Part shown: piece by piece, positions 48,856 through 53,996 of the stretch
Layout of the letters: every line of letters begins with the position of its first letter
Position numbering within the stretch: position 1 is the stretch's first letter
NCBI GenBank assembly: GCA_003551845.1
Contig: PUNQ01000040.1
Coordinates: forward strand, 1-53,996
DNA length: 53,996 nucleotides
Reading direction: 5' to 3'
From: Candidatus Nealsoniibacteriota bacterium
Lineage (GTDB): Bacteria > Patescibacteriota > Minisyncoccia > Minisyncoccales > PWPS01
Made by a program: the position numbers and the translations under genes
Notes under the pieces: generated by a model
What the model saw: only the letters and a program-made list of their open reading frames with translations
The model's database searches: none
Told to the model about the DNA's origin: nothing

Positions 48856-48888
48856 CCCCTTTTTACACCTCGTAGGTGTAAAAAGGGG
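48856..48888. repeat. Palindromic repeat copy 1 (perfect 15-bp stem, CGT loop)
   Basis: CCCCTTTTTACACCT, then CGT, then its exact complement AGGTGTAAAAAGGGG. It lies between ruvB (stop 48891) and yebC (start 48846). T-run before and A-run after the core are the reverse of a terminator. Three more copies are near the right end of the window. Confidence 0.9.
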
Positions 48889-48890
48889 AA

Positions 48891-49886
48891 TTAGTCGTAG
48901 CTTTTATTCAAGTGATCATAGGCCTTTTTTGTTGCCACCCTGCCACGAGAAGTTCTTTTTATGAAGTCTATTTGAACCAAATAAGGCTCATATATTTCTA
49001 AAATGGTGTCTTGTCTTTCGTTGGATGCCGCCGCCAGTGCCTTCAATCCGGCGGGGCCACCGTCGAATTTTTCTATCAAGGTGTTTAAAATATTTATATC
49101 TCCGGACTCCAATCCTTTTTTGTCCACGTTCAAGTTTTTAAAAGCGGTGTCGGTAATCTCCGGAGTCACTTTCCCATCTTTTTTTACCTGTGCAAAATCT
49201 CTCACTCTTTTTAAAAGCCGGTTTGCCACTCTCGGAGTAAAACGAGATCGTTCCGCTATCTTTTTTATCGATTCTTTATCTATTTCAACTCCCAAAAGGT
49301 CGGCTGATCTTTTTACTATTTTTTCTATCTCTTTTTGACTGTAGGGTTCCAATCTGAAAGTTGCTCCGAAGCGGTTTCTCAGCGGACCGGAAAGCAGAGC
49401 TAATTGTGTGGTCGCTCCTATCAAAGTGAATTGAGGAATTTTTAAGTCGACTGTTCTCGCCATCGGACCGTTGCCGACAACCAGGTTGAGATTGAATTCT
49501 TCCAAAACCGGATATATCATTTCTTCACAAACCTTGTTCAGTCGGTGAATTTCATCTATAAAAAGAATATCTCCTTCCGAGAGATTGGTCAGTATGGCCG
49601 CTAATTCGCCCGCTTTTTTGACGGCCGGACCGGAAGTGATTCTTATCCCCGTCTTCATCTCCTTGGCCATTAGATAGGCCAAGGTGGTCTTTCCCAGTCC
49701 GGAATTACCGTGAAAAAGCATATGTTCCGGAGCTTTATCACCTCTTTTTTCCGCTGCCTCTATTATTATTCGGATGTTTCTTTTTACCTTTTCTTGACCT
49801 ATGTATTCTTCCCACCTTTTCGGTCTTAGTGCCAAGTCAAGAGTTTGGTCCTCATCCATTTGTTCCGGAGTTGTTTTTTTAGTCAT
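48891..49886 (-). CDS. ruvB: Holliday junction branch migration helicase RuvB
   Basis: 331 residues. AAA+ Walker A GNSGLGKT (60-67), Walker B ILFIDEIHR (D111/E112), sensor region TLIGATTQLALLSGPLRNRFG with the arginine finger, and the C-terminal winged helix ending in ...SRGRVATKKAYDHL. As a hexamer it drives branch migration with RuvA, which is not in the window. Its start overlaps the pilB stop by 4 nt (ATGA). Confidence 0.97.
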   Translation of the reverse strand: MTKKTTPEQMDEDQTLDLALRPKRWEEYIGQEKVKRNIRIIIEAAEKRGDKAPEHMLFHGNSGLGKTTLAYLMAKEMKTGIRITSGPAVKKAGELAAILTNLSEGDILFIDEIHRLNKVCEEMIYPVLEEFNLNLVVGNGPMARTVDLKIPQFTLIGATTQLALLSGPLRNRFGATFRLEPYSQKEIEKIVKRSADLLGVEIDKESIKKIAERSRFTPRVANRLLKRVRDFAQVKKDGKVTPEITDTAFKNLNVDKKGLESGDINILNTLIEKFDGGPAGLKALAAASNERQDTILEIYEPYLVQIDFIKRTSRGRVATKKAYDHLNKSYD

Positions 49887-51211
49887 AATCCCAATACACG
49901 TTCTATTTCTTCTACCGTAGTTTTTCCGTCCAAGAGCTTTATGATGCCGTCTTGTAGCAGAGTAACCATTCCTTTTTCAAGAGCTTTTTTCCTTATTTCC
50001 GCCGCTGAAGGATTTTTGAATATTAAATTTTCTATCTCTTCATCTACTACCAAAGCTTCAAAAACACCTATTCTGCCACTGTATCCGGTCATGTGGCAGC
50101 TTTTACACCCTTTGGCATTGTATATTTCGGTTACTTCCGAACAATGTGGATTTATGTCATCGGGAACATCTTCCATTACCTTTTTTATTTTTTCCAATAA
50201 ATTTTCGTCTTCGTAATCTTTTATTCTTATCTTTTCGCTACATCTGTCACAAAGTCTTCTGACCAATCTTTGGGCTATTATTATATTCAAAGCGGGGGCT
50301 ATGTTTACCGGCTCTTCTCCCAAAGCTTGCATTCTGGGGATTGTTCCGGCAGCGTCATTGGTATGCAATGTGCTGAAAACGGTGTGCCCGGTCAGAGCGG
50401 CTTGTAGCCCTATGCTTACGGTCTCCAGATCTCTCATCTCACCGACTAAAATTGCATCCGGGTCCTGCCTTACTATTGACCTCAGACCGCTGGCAAAATC
50501 ATAACCCTTTGAGGGATTTACTTCCGTTTGAGATATTCCTTCCAAATGATATTCGATTGGATCTTCGATGGTAATTATCTTTACCTCCGAACTTCTGATA
50601 TATCTTAAAAAAGCATAAAGGGTAGTCGTCTTACCGGAGCCGGTGGGACCGGTCAGTATAATCATTCCATTCGGCTTTTTTATCTCCCTTTTGAAGATGG
50701 TTTCCAAGTCATCACGAAGTCCCAACTTGCTCAAAGTTATCAATTTTCGAGGATCCAAAATTCTCATCACTATCGTTTCTCCGTATTCCGAAGGTAGGGT
50801 GGACGTTCTTATCTCAATTGATCTTTCCTCTTCTTTTCCCGGATATAATACTGAAAATCTTCCGTCTTGAGGCTTATTTTCAATATTTAATTTTACTCCG
50901 GAAAGAAGCTTTGCTCTTGAAAGGATGCTTTTGTAAATACTTTTTTCTATGTTGAGCACATCTTGTAAGACACCGTCTATTCTTATCCTTATTTTTGCTT
51001 TTTCTTCCGAGGGCTCGACATGAATATCCGAACTTTTAAGATTTATGGCTCCACCCATAATCAAGTTGAAAAGATCAGAAGTGTCTTCACTCAATCTATT
51101 TTCTATCTCTTTTTTGAAAGAAGGGATATTATTCGCCTCGGTCTTTAATTTTTCCGCTAACGGCTTCGATATCGTTATTTCGTCGGTAATTTTTCTTCTA
51201 TCACTTTCCAT
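49883..51211 (-). CDS. PilB/GspE-type secretion/pilus assembly ATPase
   Basis: 442 residues. Walker A GPTGSGKT (188-195), Asp box ITIEDPIEYHLEGISQTEVN, Walker B RQDPDAILVGEMRD, and a tetra-Cys zinc site (LCDRC ... CKSCHMTGYSGR) define the PilB/GspE extension ATPase. It is shorter than typical PilB (about 560) because the N-terminal domain is missing. No PilC, PilM-Q or pilin gene of the T4P type is nearby; it is coupled by ATGA to ruvB instead. It may power a type IV pilus encoded elsewhere or the envelope machine of this window. Confidence 0.92.
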   Translation of the reverse strand: MESDRRKITDEITISKPLAEKLKTEANNIPSFKKEIENRLSEDTSDLFNLIMGGAINLKSSDIHVEPSEEKAKIRIRIDGVLQDVLNIEKSIYKSILSRAKLLSGVKLNIENKPQDGRFSVLYPGKEEERSIEIRTSTLPSEYGETIVMRILDPRKLITLSKLGLRDDLETIFKREIKKPNGMIILTGPTGSGKTTTLYAFLRYIRSSEVKIITIEDPIEYHLEGISQTEVNPSKGYDFASGLRSIVRQDPDAILVGEMRDLETVSIGLQAALTGHTVFSTLHTNDAAGTIPRMQALGEEPVNIAPALNIIIAQRLVRRLCDRCSEKIRIKDYEDENLLEKIKKVMEDVPDDINPHCSEVTEIYNAKGCKSCHMTGYSGRIGVFEALVVDEEIENLIFKNPSAAEIRKKALEKGMVTLLQDGIIKLLDGKTTVEEIERVLGL

Positions 51212-51237
51212 GTTGAATATATGTTATGAAGTTATGG

Positions 51238-51243
51238 TAAAAT
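51238..51243 (+). promoter_or_regulatory. Possible -10 of tsaE
   Basis: TAAAAT at 51238-51243, 10 nt before the ATG at 51254; a TTGAAT lies 19 nt further upstream. Weak but similar in layout to the other short-leader promoters here. Confidence 0.35.
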
Positions 51244-51253
51244 TTTCTTTACT

Positions 51254-51757
51254 ATGTTAAAGTTTAACTTAAATGAAAAGTCAAGTCAATTTATGAAAAT
51301 AATTACGACCGATGAAAAAGAGACCGAAAAATTGGGAAAAAAGACGGCAAAAAAAATAACCGAAAAAGAAGACAAAAAAAATGATGCTACGGTCATTGCT
51401 TTAACCGGAGAGCTTGGATCGGGAAAGACGGTTTTTGCAAGAGGGATCGCCGCTTATTTCAAAATATTGGAGATTACCAGCCCCACCTTCGTTATAATGA
51501 AAAAATATGAAATTAACGGAGAAAGATTTTTTCATCTTTATCATATCGACCTTTACAGAATAAAAGAGGGGGATTGCCTTTCCGAAATGGGTTTTGAAAA
51601 GCTTCTTCGAGACCCCCGAAATCTGATCGTGATTGAATGGCCGGAGAGATTGAATAAGTTACCGGAAAATAGAATTTTAATAAAATTTGAAAACATATCT
51701 CTCGATAAAAGAAGGGTGATTTTTCCTGAAAATTTTACTCTTGAAGAAAGTTGGTAA
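51254..51757 (+). CDS. tsaE: tRNA threonylcarbamoyladenosine biosynthesis ATPase TsaE
   Basis: 167 residues. P-loop GELGSGKTVFARG, switch SPTFVIMKKY, then YHIDLYRI and IVIEWPERL are the TsaE pattern. With TsaB, TsaC and TsaD it makes the t6A37 modification of ANN-decoding tRNAs. Two starts are possible: 51254 (MLKFNLNEKSSQF...), which follows a -10-like element closely, and 51293 (MKIITTDEKETEKLG), which looks more like the usual family N-terminus. It is followed 30 nt later by tRNA-Ala. Confidence 0.93.
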   Translation: MLKFNLNEKSSQFMKIITTDEKETEKLGKKTAKKITEKEDKKNDATVIALTGELGSGKTVFARGIAAYFKILEITSPTFVIMKKYEINGERFFHLYHIDLYRIKEGDCLSEMGFEKLLRDPRNLIVIEWPERLNKLPENRILIKFENISLDKRRVIFPENFTLEESW

Positions 51758-51787
51758 TTTAGTTATAATAAAGAATGTGCCAAAAAA

Positions 51788-51860
51788 GGGCCCGTAGCTC
51801 AGCGGCCAGAGCGCATGCGTGGCACGCATGAGGTCGAGAGTTCGATTCTCTCCGGGTCCA
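51788..51860 (+). tRNA. tRNA-Ala (anticodon GGC)
   Basis: 73 nt. Acceptor GGGCCCG with CGGGUCC (one G-U), D stem GCUC/GAGC, anticodon stem CAUGC/GCAUG around GUGGCAC, T arm GAGAG-UUCGAUU-CUCUC. Discriminator A, no encoded CCA. Confidence 0.95.
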
Positions 51861-51925
51861 CAGCTTTCAAGTTTATAAGGTGAAGCAGTGAATTTTCGAC
51901 GTAGAACTATCATGATGTGAGTTCG

Positions 51926-52010
51926 GGTGGGGTGGCCGAGTGGCTTAAGGCGGCGGTTTCGAAAACCGTTAATCCTCACGGATTCGTGGGTTCGAATCCC
52001 TCCCCCACCG
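51926..52010 (+). tRNA. tRNA-Ser (anticodon CGA)
   Basis: 85 nt, class II with a long variable arm. Acceptor GGUGGGG with CCCCACC, anticodon loop UUCGAAA gives CGA, discriminator G as usual for Ser. No encoded CCA. The 65 nt before it hold nothing I can identify. Confidence 0.93.
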
Positions 52011-52112
52011 CACAAATTCGGATGTGGAAACTTGAAAAATTGGTAAAAATGAAAAGAAACGACAGGTAGGACTCGAATCTTTAAAGATTAATAAAATTTA
52101 ATTCAAAAAAAT

Positions 52113-53594
52113 ATGAGCAAAAAAACAAAAAAAAGACCTCCGGTAGTGGCCGTTTTGGGTCATGTTGACCATGGGAAAAGCTCTCTTTTGGAGGCGATAA
52201 AAAATCTCAAGATAACCGATAAAGAATCGGGTGGGATAACCCAGCACACCGGAGCTTATATGGTTGAGGAAAAAGGAGAAAAAATAACATTCATAGATAC
52301 ACCCGGACATGAAGCGTTTTCCGCTATGAGATCCAGGGGAGCGGAAGTTGCGGATATAGGAATATTGGTAATTGCCGCTGATGAAGGTGTTAAAAAGCAG
52401 ACCAAAGAAGCGATAAAGCATTTAAAAGAAGCCGGAATTCCCTTTATAGTCGCGTTGAATAAAATGGATAAAGCTGACGCCAATTGTTGTGAAAAAGCAA
52501 AAAAAGAACTCTCTTTGGAAGACGTCTTTGTCGAGTCTTACGGAGGAAAAGTTCCTTGTGTTCAAGTTTCGGCAAAAGAAAAGAGCGGAATCAAAGAACT
52601 GCTGGAAATGATTGTTCTTATTGCAGAGATGGAAGAAATTGAGGCCGATTATGAAAAGCCGGCTGAAGGAGTCGTAATAGAAACTCATATCGATCCCAAA
52701 AAAGGAGTCAGTGCAACGTTGCTCGTCAAAGAAGGAACACTGGAAAAAGGTGACATTATAGGAACCGATTGTTGCTTCGGAACGGTCAGAGAAATAAAAA
52801 ACTTCAAGAAAGAGGAATTAAAGAAAGCGCCCCCATCCACTCCGGCACGAACTTCGGGCTTAAAGATGAATCCGCATGTCGGTGAAGAGTTCAGGGTTTT
52901 TGAGACCAAAAAAGAAGCCAGGGACGCCAGAGTGAGTGAAGGAGGAATGATTGATTTTTCGGAAGAATTCAATCCGGAAGGAAAAGCGGTTAATTTGGTA
53001 ATAAAAGCGGACGTATTGGGTTCTTTGGAGGCAATTAAAAATGTTTTGAAAAAACTTCCTCGGGAAAAAGTGGGAATAAATGTTTTGGATTGTGGAATTG
53101 GGGAAGTCTCGGAAAATGATGTTGATCGAGCGAAGACCTGGAATGGGAAAATTTTAGCTTACAGAGTAAAGGTGAATAATACCGCCAAAGAATTAGCCAG
53201 ACAAAATGAAATTGATATTTTTAATTACGACGTGATATATAACTTGACGGAGGGAGTGAGAAAAGAGATGGAAAAGCTTCTGGAAGCGGAAGAAGTGGAA
53301 GAAGAAACCGGAACCGCCAAGATTTTGGAAGTCTTTAAAACGGATAAAAAAAGACAAATTTTGGGTGGAAAAGTCATAAATGGAAAAGTTGAAAAAGGAA
53401 CACCGGTTAAAATTATTAAAGAAAAAGAGATAATCGGTGAAGGAAAATTGATAAATATAAAGAAAGGAGAAAAAGATGTTGACAGAATACCGGAAAGAGA
53501 GGAGTTCGGAATGCTTTACGAAGGAGAAGAAGAAGTAAAGGAGGGGGACTTTTTAAAGGCTTACAGAAAAAAGAAAGTAACTCCGGAACTTTAA
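52113..53594 (+). CDS. infB: Translation initiation factor IF-2, short form
   Basis: 493 residues. The protein begins almost directly with the G domain: G1 GHVDHGKS (16-23), G2 region GGITQHTGAY, G3 DTPGHEAF, G4 NKMDKAD, followed by domain II, domain III (KADVLGSLEAIKN...) and the C-terminal fMet-tRNA-binding domain. Typical bacterial IF-2 has 250-500 more residues at the N-terminus; these are absent, leaving only a 10-residue basic leader. It recruits initiator tRNA and promotes subunit joining. There is no Shine-Dalgarno (the start follows an A-run). Confidence 0.95.
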   Translation: MSKKTKKRPPVVAVLGHVDHGKSSLLEAIKNLKITDKESGGITQHTGAYMVEEKGEKITFIDTPGHEAFSAMRSRGAEVADIGILVIAADEGVKKQTKEAIKHLKEAGIPFIVALNKMDKADANCCEKAKKELSLEDVFVESYGGKVPCVQVSAKEKSGIKELLEMIVLIAEMEEIEADYEKPAEGVVIETHIDPKKGVSATLLVKEGTLEKGDIIGTDCCFGTVREIKNFKKEELKKAPPSTPARTSGLKMNPHVGEEFRVFETKKEARDARVSEGGMIDFSEEFNPEGKAVNLVIKADVLGSLEAIKNVLKKLPREKVGINVLDCGIGEVSENDVDRAKTWNGKILAYRVKVNNTAKELARQNEIDIFNYDVIYNLTEGVRKEMEKLLEAEEVEEETGTAKILEVFKTDKKRQILGGKVINGKVEKGTPVKIIKEKEIIGEGKLINIKKGEKDVDRIPEREEFGMLYEGEEEVKEGDFLKAYRKKKVTPEL

Positions 53595-53610
53595 CTTTTG
53601 AATTTCAATT

Positions 53611-53683
53611 GGCCTGGTAGCCAAGTGGCTAAGGCGACGGTTTGCAAAACCGTTATACGCGGGTTCGAATCCCGCCCAGGCCT
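53611..53683 (+). tRNA. tRNA-Cys (anticodon GCA)
   Basis: 73 nt. Acceptor GGCCUGG/CCAGGCC, anticodon stem ACGGU/ACCGU around UUGCAAA, T arm GCGGG-UUCGAAU-CCCGC. Discriminator U, the Cys identity element. No encoded CCA. It lies 16 nt after infB. Confidence 0.95.
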
Positions 53684-53692
53684 CATCCCTCT

Positions 53693-53717
53693 TTTTTACA
53701 CCTCGTAGGTGTAAAAA
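53693..53717. repeat. Palindromic repeat copy 2
   Basis: TTTTTACACCT, CGT, AGGTGTAAAAA, 11-bp stem, between tRNA-Cys and tRNA-Leu. The outer C/G arms of copy 1 are imperfect here. Confidence 0.88.
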
Positions 53718-53730
53718 GGGGATTGTTATT

Positions 53731-53815
53731 GCCGCGGTGCTGGAATCCGGTATACAGGGCGGACTTAAAATCCGCTGAGCGCAAGCTCTTGTGGGTTCGA
53801 TTCCCACCCGCGGCA
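53731..53815 (+). tRNA. tRNA-Leu (anticodon UAA)
   Basis: 85 nt, class II. Acceptor GCCGCGG/CCGCGGC, anticodon stem GCGGA/UCCGC around CUUAAAA, variable stem GAGC/GCUC with a GCAA loop, T arm GUGGG-UUCGAUU-CCCAC. Discriminator A, no encoded CCA. Confidence 0.95.
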
Positions 53816-53823
53816 CACCCCAT

Positions 53824-53846
53824 TTTTACACCTCGTAGGTGTAAAA
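53824..53846. repeat. Palindromic repeat copy 3
   Basis: TTTTACACCT, CGT, AGGTGTAAAA, 10-bp stem, immediately after tRNA-Leu; preceded by CCCCAT as in copy 4. Confidence 0.88.
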
Positions 53847-53864
53847 TTTTTAACCTATTCCCCA

Positions 53865-53889
53865 TTTTTACACCTACGAGGTGTAAAAA
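53865..53889. repeat. Palindromic repeat copy 4 (opposite orientation)
   Basis: TTTTTACACCT, ACG, AGGTGTAAAAA. The loop is the reverse complement of CGT, so this copy is inverted relative to copy 3, 18 nt away. Outer CCCC and GGGG arms are present. Confidence 0.88.
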
Positions 53890-53981
53890 TCTGGGGAGAG
53901 GGATTTAGCATTGAATAGATAGTCTTTTTAATATATAATTGAAAAAGATTATAAAATGATAAATATAATAAATATAATAAT

Positions 53982-53996
53982 ATGGAGATATTAATA
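53982..53996 (+). CDS. Possible start of a gene cut by the window edge
   Basis: ATG at 53982 opens a frame (MEILI) that runs off the edge. It is preceded by several TATAAT-like stretches in a very AT-rich segment (53930-53981). Too little sequence to judge. Confidence 0.2.

Noticed and set aside
48856-48888. Palindrome as a transcription terminator
   Set aside because: The stem is followed by As rather than Ts on either strand, and copies occur where no gene ends.
52060-52085. tRNA T-arm-like fragment on the minus strand (GATTCGAGTCCT)
   Set aside because: No acceptor, D or anticodon stem can be folded around it; chance or a decayed remnant.
53693-53889. Repeats as a CRISPR array
   Set aside because: Only three nearby copies, unequal spacing, a tRNA between them, opposite orientations and no cas genes.

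Overview
The window looks like part of a reduced Candidate Phyla Radiation (Patescibacteria) genome, most likely a Parcubacteria-type lineage. This placement is inferred from content, since no rRNA gene is present. The signs are several predicted surface proteins with the two-helix type IV secretion pilin hairpin typical of CPR genomes, a short IF-2 lacking its N-terminal extension, compact genes with ATGA overlaps, few Shine-Dalgarno sequences, and tRNAs with no encoded CCA end. UGA is an ordinary stop here (rpsO, for example, ends in TGA), which argues against the Gracilibacteria/Absconditabacteria code.

Layout. 1-2879 (minus): the end of a cobalt/nickel ECF transporter (partial CbiQ/EcfT, and CbiM with a very histidine-rich loop) behind rny. 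3065-5030 (minus): nusA-clpP with a good promoter, a terminator-like leader hairpin and a downstream terminator. 5099-6883: a small membrane ORF, a CCA-adding enzyme and tRNA-Arg with overlapping divergent promoters. 6923-17438 (plus): a pilin-hairpin surface protein, tRNA-Lys, then rpsO, an NYN-domain protein, pnp, a Pro-rich coiled-coil protein, a 1647-residue membrane-anchored coiled-coil protein with a regular tryptophan-pair repeat, and a DksA/TraR zinc-finger protein, closed by a terminator. 17464-18600 (minus): a LysM/M23 peptidase with a problematic start. 18634-35445 (plus): rsmA, then a 16-kb block of envelope genes: an LRR protein, a 2152-residue LRR/M15-peptidase/pilin-hairpin fusion, an anchored lipoprotein-like protein, two more pilin-hairpin proteins, a VirB6/TrbL-like channel protein and a small protein. 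35500-36858 (minus): an SPFH/band-7 protein. 36882-39746 (plus): PrgI, a TraC-like N-terminal fragment and the VirB4 ATPase. 39733-41529 (minus): khpB/jag-yidC-rnpA-rpmH. 41460-44457: the candidate replication origin with dnaA and dnaN. 44458-53996: a class A PBP, tyrS, ruvC-yebC-ruvB-pilB, tsaE, infB, four tRNAs and a family of hairpin palindromes.

How it fits together. The origin-side genes (rpmH-rnpA-yidC-jag / dnaA-dnaN) form the classical bacterial origin neighbourhood. The rest is information processing (RNase Y, NusA, PNPase, S15, NYN, CCA enzyme, RsmA, RuvBC, IF-2) mixed with an unusually large investment in cell-surface proteins. The two blocks around the SPFH gene together carry VirB3/PrgI-, VirB4-, VirB6- and pilin-like parts but no recognisable VirD4, relaxase, VirB8-10 or VirB11 in the window. 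That suggests a stripped-down surface or secretion machine whose large pilin-anchored proteins (LRR, Cys-rich, peptidase modules) could contact or remodel a partner cell. This last statement is inference.

The transcription signals are unusually legible. Many TTGACW-17-TAWAAT promoters can be seen, and at three genes the TATAAT ends exactly 6 nt before the ATG, predicting leaderless mRNAs.
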